DNA of 64,000 nucleotides. It comes from Streptomyces uncialis. GTDB lineage: Bacteria > Actinomycetota > Actinomycetes > Streptomycetales > Streptomycetaceae. Under the pieces are notes generated by a model. The model made no database searches. It had not been told where the DNA came from and worked only from the letters and a program-made list of their open reading frames with translations. The position numbers and the translations under genes are program-made. Below, in pieces: positions 51,565 to 59,634 of this stretch; the stretch's first letter is position 1; every line of letters starts with the position of its first letter. The stretch spans positions 496,001 to 560,000 of the forward strand of contig NZ_LFBV01000004.1 of NCBI RefSeq assembly GCF_001905345.1, in the 5' to 3' direction.

Positions 51565-52941
51565 TCAGCTCGTGGTGCCGCCGTAGTTCCGCAGGACGTT
51601 CAGAGCCCTGTCGAAGGCCGAGTCCCTCTTCTTGTCGAACTCCTCCTTCGTGAAGACCGGCTCAGTGAGGTGCGGCGGAATGCCCGTGCCGTCGAAGGTC
51701 CTGCCCGACCGGGTCAGGAACTCCTCGTTCGGCAGCCAGGCCGACATGCCGTTGGGGAGCTTGCGCAGCATGACGTCCGAGAAGACGCCCTGTGTGGGCT
51801 GCCCGATCCGGACCGTCTTGCCGGGCCGCTCCATGAGGGCCTGGGTGAAGGTCTCCCCCGCGCTGACGGTCGAGCCGCCGGTCAGCACGGCGACCGGCCC
51901 GGTGTAACGGGGCCCTTGGGCGGGTGTGACATACGCGGGCTGGGGGCGAGTGTGCCGGGTGGGGTCGGCGGGGTCGTTGCGGGCCCGCTTGGAGTAGGCG
52001 ACGTAGGAGGTGTCCGTGAGGCGCTCGGCGATGTGGATTCCCAGGGCGTCGGAGCCGCCGCCATTAATCCGCAGGTCGATGATCAGACCCTTCAGGCGCT
52101 GAGTGCGCTCCTGGCTGAGGACCGTATCCAGCGCCCTGTCGAGCTCGGCCAGCTGGGCGGCGTAGAGGGCTCCATCGCCCGCGTATCCGCCGAACCCGGA
52201 GATCCGCAAATAGCCCTGCCCGCCGGGGAGGTCGGCGTAGGTGATCCGCCCGTTGGCGAAGTCCTGGAGGTTCCGGGCGTCCTTGAGGTCGTGCGCCACG
52301 ATGAACTTCTTGACCTTGGTGTCCAACTCCTCGGTGGGCAGGACGGTGCCGGGGCGAACCTGCGCGAAGACGCGATCGCCGTCCTGAACGGCAACATGGG
52401 AGTCGTAGAGCGGCTTGACCATCTCGCTGAAGACGGCGAAGAGCTCGTCCTTGGTCGTCTTCGCGTGCACCTTGGGCCGGTATTGGTCGCGTACAGCGCG
52501 CCAGTCGATGCCCTTGGCGGAAAAGAAGGGGTAGTTCTCCTCGAAGGACTGCCAGAAGACGTCAAAGGCAGCGAGCGGCCCCTTGGGGGCCGGACGCGTG
52601 CAGGCGTCCGGCAACTCCTGGATCCGGCGCAGGTTCCGGTCGCCGACGGAGCCGTCCACCCGCATGGACCCGCGGTCGCGGCCTCCTTGGGTGCGCACAG
52701 TGAGCATGGTGCCGTCGGGCGTGGTGTAGGTGCCGGGGCCGGTCCGCTGCGCGGAGTCGCCCTTGAGGCAGCTGACGGCGGTGGTCTGGTACTCCTGGAG
52801 GGTTCCGTTCCGGATGGATAGCACTGTGCCGTAGCCGTCCATGCGCCAGATTCCGTCGGTGGTCGGCTGGTGGGCGGCGGCGGCCGGCGCGGCTCCGCCG
52901 GCGAGGGCCAGTGCGACGGCGGTCGCCGTGACAATGCGCAC
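51565..52941 (-). CDS. Secreted S41-family (C-terminal processing) peptidase
   Basis: The 458-residue product has a signal peptide, VRIVTATAVALALAGGAAPAAAA. An N-terminal beta domain and a tricorn/IRBP-like region (FDVFWQSFEENYPFFSAKGIDW) follow. The S41 protease core is GLIIDLRINGGGSDALGI and the nucleophile Ser is in LTGGSTVSAGETFTQAL. GQPTQGVFSDV is also typical. GTG 52941 follows GAGAAGG; an upstream ATG at 53013 adds a non-signal leader. It is bracketed by the repeat junctions 51453 and 53117, so it may be a passenger. Confidence 0.88.
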   Translation of the reverse strand: MRIVTATAVALALAGGAAPAAAAHQPTTDGIWRMDGYGTVLSIRNGTLQEYQTTAVSCLKGDSAQRTGPGTYTTPDGTMLTVRTQGGRDRGSMRVDGSVGDRNLRRIQELPDACTRPAPKGPLAAFDVFWQSFEENYPFFSAKGIDWRAVRDQYRPKVHAKTTKDELFAVFSEMVKPLYDSHVAVQDGDRVFAQVRPGTVLPTEELDTKVKKFIVAHDLKDARNLQDFANGRITYADLPGGQGYLRISGFGGYAGDGALYAAQLAELDRALDTVLSQERTQRLKGLIIDLRINGGGSDALGIHIAERLTDTSYVAYSKRARNDPADPTRHTRPQPAYVTPAQGPRYTGPVAVLTGGSTVSAGETFTQALMERPGKTVRIGQPTQGVFSDVMLRKLPNGMSAWLPNEEFLTRSGRTFDGTGIPPHLTEPVFTKEEFDKKRDSAFDRALNVLRNYGGTTS

Positions 52942-53113
52942 GATCTTGCCTTCTCTGTAGGCGGCTTGCTCGGGACAGCCCCACGGTCGCCGACACGGCG
53001 TTCTCCCGGCCATCCGGCTGTCCGGTTGATCGGGGGTGGGGCCAGCCCCCCATTACCGGCAGCACTCGGGGGCCATCGCATTGAGGGACCGACCAGCGCG
53101 GACCATGCCGCGC

Positions 53114-53140
53114 TACTGGTGGGCTCGCGTATTCAACTGT
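53114..53140. other. Second copy of the element's left-end sequence
   Basis: TAC followed by TGGTGGGCTCGCGTATTC, identical over 27 bases to 51450-51476. It contains the stop codon of the recombinase gene. Beyond the core, about 55 more bases are partly conserved between the two copies. Confidence 0.6.
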
Positions 53141-54675
53141 TGCCAGGTCCCCGTGGAGCCCAGCCTGCTGGTGACCGTGTGTGATCGCCAGCGGCGTATC
53201 GGCTCCACGTTCCGCCGGTCTCGTTGAGCAGGCGGGTGGTGGTCTTGTCGTGGTAGCCGAGGGCGTCGGCGACGACGGGAGCGGGCATCTCAAGGAGTTG
53301 TTGTCGGATGGCGGCGCCGCGGGCGGCAGCTACTGGGACGCCGATCTTGTTGAGGAGTGCGGACAGGTGGTCGGGGCGGAAGGGCTGGCCCGCTCGGCGG
53401 CCTGGGAAGAGCCAGGGTGATGCCTGGTTGGTGGCGGTGTTCATGTGGTTGCGGTCGGCGATGTAGTCCAGCAGCAGGGAAGCGGCTGGCTTGGGGACGG
53501 GTGAGGCCGGTTCCCCGAGACGGAGAAGTACTGCTTGTCCGTCGTGCACCACGTCGTCGACGGTGAGCCGGACGATCCGGGTGAGGGGCTGTGCGTAGAG
53601 GAGCACGACGACGCCGGCGACGCGGAGGATTTTCGGTGTGTCCTGGTCGGTCAGCAGGCGGCCGAGGGCGTCCAGGCGTTCGTCTTCGCTCAGCGTGGCT
53701 CGGCGGGTGGCTTTCATCGCGGGTATGGAGAGAGCGCGTCGGCAATGGCGGCTCAGCATGGCCCAGTTGAGGAAGGCCCTCAAGCAGTTGCGGCCGTGCT
53801 CGCTGTTCTCGGCCCACCAGGCGTCGACGTCGATCTGGCCGCAGGAAGCGAGGGTGGTGTTCCGTTCGCCGAGCCACAGGAGGAAGGCAGTCGCGTACTT
53901 GGTCTGCTCGGCGGCGAAGCGGCGGATGCTGGGTGTGATGTGGCCCCGGTCGGCTCGCGCCCGCAGCCGGGGAAGGACGCGCCAGCTCGCGAAGAGCCTG
54001 ATCGTCTTCGCGTGTTCGGGATCGGTGATCTCGGCCAGATGATTGGGCAACCAACGCTGGAAAGAGCAGATGTACTTGTCGACGGCGGGCAGGACCCCGC
54101 TTGCCATCAGGAGTTCTTCCAGGTGAGCGGCCGACCGCCAGGGCTTCAGCCCGTGGAACGCGTCGTGGGTCAGCGGGATCTGCCCGAGGCCGAGCTGCCG
54201 CAGCCGCTCAGAGGCGTTTCCCGGCTGGTCCCGGCGCAGGGCCAGCCAGGCCAGCCCGCTGCTGGGCTTGTCCATGGCAACCAGCAGGTCGAACAGCGAT
54301 GTCAGCTCGGGACGGACGCGGCCGGTGCCCGTCGTCCAGGAGGGCGGTGAGCCGGTCGGCGAGTGTGCAGCGTTCGCAGAGCCGCCCGCCCAGGAGTTTC
54401 CCTTCGAAGCCGCAGCGTGAGCAGCCGAAGGTCTGGGAGAAGCCGGCGCAGGTCGTGCAGATCGCGGTGCCGTCGACGGGGCGGAGACCGGGAAGGGCCC
54501 GGTCCTGGCCGCATGCCGGGCAGATGCCCCGTGTCCGCACCGCGCGGTCCGAGCACGTCCGGCAGACGTAGCCGTCTGGCCAGCTGCCAGCCTTGTGCCT
54601 GCGGCGTCCGCAGCGGCAGCACTCGGCCAGGAACCAGCGTTCGTACTGCTCGTCGGTGGCGTAGGTCCGGCTCAT
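53133..54675 (-). pseudogene. Zinc-ribbon tyrosine-recombinase-like protein, one-base frameshift
   Basis: Two frames join into one protein of about 513 residues. The first, from ATG 54675, is zinc-ribbon-rich: CCRCGRRRHKAGSWPDGYVCRTC, CPACGQ, CTTC, CSRCGF, CERC. The second begins LLDDG-TGRVRPELTSLF and encodes a recombinase-like body with WWAENSEHGRNCLRAFLNWAML and VVVLLYAQPLTRIVRLTVDDV. The H-x-x-R motif is degenerate (AAIR). The shift is one extra base in the CCC run 54328-54330. It could be a real mutation, a sequencing error or programmed. It overlaps the XRE gene by ATGA. Confidence 0.7.
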
Positions 54676-55007
54676 GCGTCGGGCAGGATGCGGGCCGCGC
54701 GAGGCCGTAGCTTGGCGACGTTCGCGGACAGAGCCGGGAGGTCGCCGGTGGCGGTCTTGCGGACCCCGGCGTTCTCGGCGGTGGTGGCCACCAGGTCGGC
54801 CGGGGTGCAGGAGAGGATGTCGCAGAGCGCGGCCATGACCTGCAACGACAGCCGTTCCGGGGTGCCGGAGACCAGGCGGTGGACCTGCGAGGCGGACAGG
54901 TCGATCCCGCGCTCGCGCAGCAGCGGGACCAGCTCGGTGGCCGTGAAGATCCGGTGCTTGGCCATCACCTCGCGCAGCCGCCAGGTGTAGCCGACCTTGC
55001 GCTTCAT
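54672..55007 (-). CDS. XRE/HTH regulator of the recombinase operon
   Basis: The 111-residue product reads TWRLREVMAKHRIFTATELVPLLRERGIDLSASQVHRLVSGTPERLSLQVMAALCDILSCTPADLV. That is a XRE-type helix-turn-helix like those of Cro-like repressors. GGAGGAAAGC precedes the ATG. It overlaps both flanking recombinase genes by ATGA. Dyads CGCAT-N3-ATGCG upstream of the operon are plausible binding sites. Confidence 0.85.
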   Translation of the reverse strand: MKRKVGYTWRLREVMAKHRIFTATELVPLLRERGIDLSASQVHRLVSGTPERLSLQVMAALCDILSCTPADLVATTAENAGVRKTATGDLPALSANVAKLRPRAARILPDA

Positions 55008-56155
55008 GCTTTCCTCCCGTTCCGGGCCTGAAGGGCCGCGGCGATGGTGGTGTCCAGGTGCCGGCGCAGGGTGCGGGTGCGGAAGTCCGAGGACACGCAG
55101 GTGTAGATGGAGGTGGTGCTGGCGTGCTCGTGACCGACCTGTTCCTGGACGAAGCGGGGGTCCCAGCCGTCTTCGATCAGGTGGGTGACGTAGGACCTTC
55201 GCAGCGAGTGGAAGTCCAGTCCGTCGTCCAGGCCGAGGGCCTCGCGGTATGCCTTGAAACGGGAGTTGATCCGCTGGCAGCCGATCCGCAGGCCTCGTTC
55301 GGACGGCCAGGCGGCCGGATTGCCGGCGGTCCCGAACTGGGGCCGGACTTCGGTGAACCACTCGTCCAGGACGTCAGGGGTCCAGTCGAACACGGTCAGC
55401 ACTCCGCGGCGCTTGGGCGGCGAGCCCTTCTTGGCCTTGCCGAACCGCACCTGGCACCGGCCGAACTCGCCGAACTCGGCCCCGTGCGGGTTCCGGCCGA
55501 AGTCGGCTGCGTCGAGCATTCGTGTCTCGTTGCGGCGGGTTCCGTAGGCGTAGGCGGTCTTGAACACGGTGGCGTCGCGGAACGCGGGCAGCCAGCCCTT
55601 GCGGCCCAGCGAGCGGATGCGGGCGACCTCGTCGTCGCAGTGGGCGAAGAAGGCGTGCAGTTCAGCCTTGGTGAACGCGCGCTTCTTCGGGTCGGACTCG
55701 TTGTCCTGGACGTGCACTGCGGTGTTCCACTCGTGCACCACCTGGACCGGGTGAGCGCCGAAGCGTTCCTCGCAGGTCGCGACCCATTCATAGAGAGGGT
55801 CGGTCACGAAGTGGCAGAAGGACCGGACGGCCTCGGAGTACGAACGGATCGTCGAGCGTTTCAGGTCGCGCAGTGAGCGCAGGTCGCCGAGCCACTCATC
55901 GACCATCGCCGGCGTCCAATTCCACGGGTAGGTGTTCACGTACGCGGTGAACGCCTTCACCGTGTTCTCCCGGCCTTCCACGGTCGTGCGGGCCAGGTTC
56001 CGCGCCAGCTGCTGATTGGCGAACCCGGTCAGCATCGCCGTGAAGACCTGTTCCTCCGGCCGCAGCAGCGCGACCCCGTCCACCAGGAGCAGTCTCGCCG
56101 CCCCTGGTATCGAACCGTTGAACCCCACTGATCCACCACTCTCCATGACTCGCAT
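55004..56155 (-). CDS. Tyrosine recombinase (XerD/TnpA-like)
   Basis: The 383-residue product has a SAM-like N-terminal domain and a complete catalytic domain. Its first Arg is in AYAYGTRRNETRML. FHSLRRSYVTHLI gives H-x-x-R. VGHEHASTTSIYTCVSSDFRTRTL gives the His and the nucleophilic Tyr. It is therefore probably active. The start codon at 56155 lies inside operator CTCGCAT-N3-ATGCGAG; the ATG at 56146 is an alternative. It leads a three-gene coupled operon resembling the Tn554-type arrangement of two recombinases and a small protein. Confidence 0.88.
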   Translation of the reverse strand: MRVMESGGSVGFNGSIPGAARLLLVDGVALLRPEEQVFTAMLTGFANQQLARNLARTTVEGRENTVKAFTAYVNTYPWNWTPAMVDEWLGDLRSLRDLKRSTIRSYSEAVRSFCHFVTDPLYEWVATCEERFGAHPVQVVHEWNTAVHVQDNESDPKKRAFTKAELHAFFAHCDDEVARIRSLGRKGWLPAFRDATVFKTAYAYGTRRNETRMLDAADFGRNPHGAEFGEFGRCQVRFGKAKKGSPPKRRGVLTVFDWTPDVLDEWFTEVRPQFGTAGNPAAWPSERGLRIGCQRINSRFKAYREALGLDDGLDFHSLRRSYVTHLIEDGWDPRFVQEQVGHEHASTTSIYTCVSSDFRTRTLRRHLDTTIAAALQARNGRKA

Positions 56156-56183
56156 CAGATGCGAGAAAACCGCATCCTATGCG
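56149..56183. promoter_or_regulatory. Two operator-like dyads at the recombinase promoter
   Basis: CTCGCAT-CAG-ATGCGAG lies at 56149-56165 and CGCAT-CCT-ATGCG at 56171-56183. Centres are 20 bases apart. The first overlaps the start codon, so binding would block translation-start transcription directly. The XRE protein is the likely binder. Confidence 0.6.
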
Positions 56184-56318
56184 AGCCCCCGGAGGACCTG
56201 CAGGTCAGCCCCTCGGGTCAGTGGCGACAAGGCCCTGCCGACCGTTATGGTCACCGGTGACGCAGGCGTCCAACTCCACGGAATCGCGGCGTGGTTGATG
56301 CCTTCACGCAGGCCGATT

Positions 56319-56349
56319 CGCATACCGGCGCGAATTCGCATCTGATGCA
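56319..56349. promoter_or_regulatory. Distal copies of the same operator
   Basis: CGCAT-CTG-ATGCA lies at 56337-56349, and a half-site CGCAT at 56319-56323. They are about 170 bases upstream of the recombinase start and just inside the right end of the element. Confidence 0.45.
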
Positions 56350-56365
56350 ATTGGCGGCAGTTGGA

Positions 56366-56393
56366 ACATCGGAACGAAAACCGGCGCTAAGCC
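56366..56393. other. Right junction of the putative recombinase element
   Basis: AC followed by ATCGGAACGAAAAC matches the right half of 46365-46402. Homology continues with a few changes for about 55 bases. The bases before AC are unrelated to 46365, as expected for the inner end of an insertion. Confidence 0.5.
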
Positions 56394-56639
56394 TCGATCG
56401 CCGCTGGTCGGCGGCTGACGGAGCGTCGGCGGCCGGACCTGTCCGATGTCTTCCCCCAGATAACTGCCCTGTTATCTGCAACAAGGTGAATACCGACCAG
56501 GGAGAGCGCGCCCGTTCCCCGTCCGACGAGCACTGTTATCTGTGGCGAGGAGAACCTTGGGACGCCTACCCGTGGCACGCCGCGCAGGACGCCCTCCCCC
56601 GTGCCGGACAGCCGGGATGAGGTGGCTGCGGCGGTGGCC
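56394..56639. other. Gap after the element
   Basis: These 246 bases are lower in GC and show no supported gene. Words like CTGTTATCTG repeat twice at about 56468 and 56532. Confidence 0.35.
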
Positions 56640-57039
56640 GGCGGGAGGTAGTGCCCGGCGAGGACTGGCACTACCTCCCGCCCGCGCAGCCCGCCGACCG
56701 CGAACAGATGCGAGTGACCCGCGTCGACGGGTACGACTTCGCCTGGCTCGACCGGCAGGTCTGCTTGCGTGCCGCACCGACTTCGTCATCGCGGTCCGCG
56801 TCACCGACGAGTACCAGGGCCGCGGCTACGCGGGACGGATGCTGCGCTACGCCCTGCGCGGCCGTGAGGACTACGCGTGGACCACAACGGTCCAGAAGGC
56901 CATGGGCAAGGTGTTCTTCCGGAGGATGAGCCGGAGCACCGGCGTGCAGTTCGGGGACGGCCGCAAGCCGCTCCTGTGCCCGCACATGCGCGCGGCCTCA
57001 CGGCCTGCCCGGAGCGGCCCAGCAGGTACCCGCCGATGA
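56640..57039 (+). pseudogene. GNAT acetyltransferase remnant, frameshifted
   Basis: One frame gives EDWHYLPPAQPADREQMRVTRVDGYDFAWLDRQ. A second picks up RTDFVIAVRVTDEYQGRGYAGRMLRYALRGREDYAWTTTVQKAMGKVFFRRMSRSTGVQFGDGRKPLLCPHM. The acetyl-CoA-binding Q-x-x-G-x-G/A motif (QGRGYAG) is in the second. The shift lies around 56755-56775. No clear start is seen. Confidence 0.6.
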
Positions 57040-57266
57040 CTGACCCGGTCAGGATGCTGAGCTGATCAGCGCCGGTTGCCCCTGTGAGACCCAACGGGGG
57101 CAACCGGCCCGCTGCCCCGCGCCTCTTCCTCCGCCAGGTCCTCCATGGGGTCCTCCTCCCGCTGGTGGACGAGCGGGCAGAGCGCCGGCGGCGCACGCGG
57201 GGACCGGGCGAGGCCCGGGGCGACGGGTGGCGGACGCATCAAAAGCTGCCGAGCCACCCGGCGGTG

Positions 57267-57850
57267 TCACTCCGCAGGAGCGTCAGCGTCCGCCGGAGTG
57301 CCGTCGGCGTCCTGCTCCCGGCCGAACAGGGACTTCTCCTCCTCCGCCGGGAAGACGGTCCGGCCGTAGCGGGCGAACTGGCAGACCCGCGAGCTCTGGG
57401 AGGCGGTGAGCGATTGGGTTCGGCGGGTGTCGGACGGCTGCGTGAACCAGTTCCTCACGCCCAGCAAGAACCAGCCCTCGGGGCCCTCGTGCTCGCCGTG
57501 GACGACGCGGGCGAGCCCGTCGAGCACCTGCTCGTGGGTGAGGGCCTTCTCGGCCCCGGCGGGATCCGAGAAGGAGACCGTCCACGACCACCTCTGGCCC
57601 GGAGCCAGGATGGAGTCCTCGGGGATGACCCCGTCGAGGTCTTGGAGATGGGCCGCCTCCGCGCCGATCACGGTGCGCCCCCACCGCACGTCCCCCACCG
57701 CACGTCCTCCAGCCAGGGGGCCTCCGAGAGGAAACCCTCCGCGATACTCCGCGTCTCCTCGTCCGTGATCAGGTGCTCGCCGCTCGTACGTCTCCTCTGC
57801 TCCGCCGGTTCCTCGTCCGAGGCCGGTCCGGGGCCATCCTCGCAGGGGAG
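57267..57850 (-). pseudogene. Hypothetical protein broken by a 14-bp tandem duplication
   Basis: Reading on the minus strand, one frame gives EHLITDEETRSIAEGFLSEAPWLEDVRWG. The next frame continues RTVIGAEAAHLQDLDGVIPEDSILAPGQRWSWTVSFSDPAGAEKALTHEQVLDGLARVVHGEHEGPEGWFLLGVRNWF. The frames meet at a perfect 14-base duplication, 57679-57706, which shifts the frame. Removing one copy restores the protein. Family unknown; such proteins occur on Streptomyces mobile elements. The 5' end is uncertain. Confidence 0.65.
57679..57706. repeat. 14-bp tandem duplication causing a frameshift
   Basis: CCCCACCGCACGTC occurs twice in direct succession, 57679-57692 and 57693-57706. One copy matches the expected reading frame. 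Confidence 0.9.
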
Positions 57851-58004
57851 CGTCCTCGCCGGGAGCGCGGACAGCCGCTGCCCGTATCCCGGAACTCTCC
57901 ATCCGGACCGGTCGCGTCGGATAATCTTTTTTTATCCGACGCGACAGAACGGGACATGACGACCGATCACCCGGCGCGGCGGAACCAGGGAGGGAACCCA
58001 CCGC

Positions 58005-58691
58005 ATGGCCACCGAGCCCCTGCGCTACGCCGTTGACGTCACCCAGGACGACGTGGACGCGCTCACCGACTTCCTCATGGGCGTGCTCAACGGTCCGCCC
58101 CTGCAACCCGGCACCGAGGAGTATCGGACCGACGCCGCCCTGCGCACCCTGGTGCCCGGCTTCACCGGCGCCCTCACCTACCAGTTCCGCGACGAGGTCG
58201 TGGCCACGGCGCAACAGGACGCACACAAGCAACTGGACCGTATCCAGGACATCCGCAGCGCTTGGAACCGGCTTGCCGAAGTCGCCTCCCGGTGGAAGGA
58301 CGTCGACGGATTCGCCACGGAACGCTGGCACACGGTCCGCTTCTACGACGCTGACGACGAAGAAGGCTTCCGCCGGTGGGAAGAGAAGGGGAAGGCGTCG
58401 ACGTCCCAGGCGGCGGACTTCGTCTTCGAGTACCGCATCCCCGGGCCGCGGCAGAGCGGGCAGCCCATCGGCGAGTACGTCGTCGCCCGCGACCCCGGAC
58501 ACGCTGACCGCTGGGCCGACTTCGAGGCAACCGCGCAGGCCCGTCACCGGGACGGCAGCTCCCGGCAGCACGCCCGCTTCACCGGAACCAGTCCCTACCT
58601 GTACAGCCGGGCGACTGCCCTGGCCGCGGCGCACCAGCACGCCGACTCCGGCGCGGCCGAGGAGTCGCTGGAGAAGGACTCACCCCGATGA
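58005..58691 (+). CDS. Hypothetical protein, first gene of a recombinase operon
   Basis: The 228-residue product is not recognised. It opens YAVDVTQDDVDALTDFLMGVLNGPP and has TGALTYQFRDEVVATAQQDAHKQLDRIQDIRSAWNRLAEVASRWKDVDG with a helical character, then VRFYDADDEEGFRRWEEKG. AGGGAGGGAA precedes the ATG. Its stop overlaps the next start by ATGA. GC3 bias supports a real gene. It leads four coupled genes ending with a tyrosine recombinase. Confidence 0.7.
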   Translation: MATEPLRYAVDVTQDDVDALTDFLMGVLNGPPLQPGTEEYRTDAALRTLVPGFTGALTYQFRDEVVATAQQDAHKQLDRIQDIRSAWNRLAEVASRWKDVDGFATERWHTVRFYDADDEEGFRRWEEKGKASTSQAADFVFEYRIPGPRQSGQPIGEYVVARDPGHADRWADFEATAQARHRDGSSRQHARFTGTSPYLYSRATALAAAHQHADSGAAEESLEKDSPR

Positions 58692-59302
58692 GCCGCAGCA
58701 GGCAGGCCGCGCTCCTGGCCCGGCACCTGTCCGAGGTCACCGGCGCCGAGGTGGGGCTGCACCACGACACCGGCGCCCGGTGGATCGCGATGTGGGCGGA
58801 CGGCCCCCGGCAGGAAGAGATGCGCGCCCACCTCGACACCGCCCTCGCCGGGTACCACTACGTCGACATGCGCAACCGCAAGATCGACTGCCACCGTTCG
58901 ACCTCGCAACGGGCCTGGGCCGCGCGGGCCATCGCCTCCCGCCGGGAGGGCACCCTGGGCCCCGCGATCGCCGAAGGCGCGGCCCACCGCCGGTCGCTGG
59001 GTGTGGGGATGCCCCGCCCGGGCGTCCAGGGCCCGACGCACACACACGAGTACTACGCCCTGCTGCGCCACGTCGAGGAACTGTGCCGGGGGACCGCGTA
59101 CCCGGAGCGGGCGAGCGCGCCCCACGACGAGCCGCTCATCCAGCAGCTGCTCGCGGCCGGCACCCGGGACCGCGCGCACACCGGCAGGCCGACCGTCAGC
59201 GAGTACGACATGGCCACGGCGCTGCTCGCCGCCGAGCAGGATCCCACCGGGGGCCAGCCGCTCAAGTTCGCCGTCGTCCGTGTCCCGGAGCAGGGCCGGT
59301 GA
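58688..59302 (+). CDS. Hypothetical protein, second gene of the recombinase operon
   Basis: The 204-residue product is not recognised. It has LARHLSEVTGAEVGLHHDTGARWIAMWADGPRQEEMRAHLDTALAGYHYVDMRNRKIDCHRSTSQRAWAARAI, an alpha/beta pattern, then a helical end. It is coupled by ATGA upstream and GTGA downstream. Its job in the element is unknown. Confidence 0.7.
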   Translation: MSRSRQAALLARHLSEVTGAEVGLHHDTGARWIAMWADGPRQEEMRAHLDTALAGYHYVDMRNRKIDCHRSTSQRAWAARAIASRREGTLGPAIAEGAAHRRSLGVGMPRPGVQGPTHTHEYYALLRHVEELCRGTAYPERASAPHDEPLIQQLLAAGTRDRAHTGRPTVSEYDMATALLAAEQDPTGGQPLKFAVVRVPEQGR

Positions 59303-59634
59303 CGGGGGTGGACGACGGCGACGACGCGACCGCCCGGGCGTTCATCGCCCACCACCTGCACGGCGTCGCCGCGAACGCCGCCGAGGACGGGCACCCCGCC
59401 CTGGTCGAGGCGGCGGCCGCCGAGCGCACCGCGCGGGAGGAGCACGGACGGCTGGAGGGCAACACCCCGCAGTTCGTCTACGGCTGGGCTCAGCAGGACG
59501 CCATCAAGGCCGGGCAGGACGCGATGTTCGGGCGCGGCCTCCGGGAGGCGTGGGAGCAGGCCAAGCAGCAGATGGAGGTGGTCGGCCGGTGGCTGGCCGC
59601 CCACGGCCACCAGACGGAGGGAGTGACGAAGTGA
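59299..59634 (+). CDS. Hypothetical helical protein, third gene of the recombinase operon
   Basis: The 111-residue product is nearly all helix: TARAFIAHHLHGVAANAAEDGHPALVEAAAAERTAREEHGRLEGNTPQFVYGWAQQDAIKAGQDAMFGRG. The GTG start overlaps the gene before, and its stop overlaps the recombinase GTG. No family is recognised. Confidence 0.65.
   Translation: MTGVDDGDDATARAFIAHHLHGVAANAAEDGHPALVEAAAAERTAREEHGRLEGNTPQFVYGWAQQDAIKAGQDAMFGRGLREAWEQAKQQMEVVGRWLAAHGHQTEGVTK

Noticed and set aside
57267..58640. A 457-codon minus-strand frame
   Set aside because: Its upstream two thirds are antisense to the 58005 gene. Only the C-terminal part is coding-like, and its true 5' end is in another frame before the 14-bp duplication.
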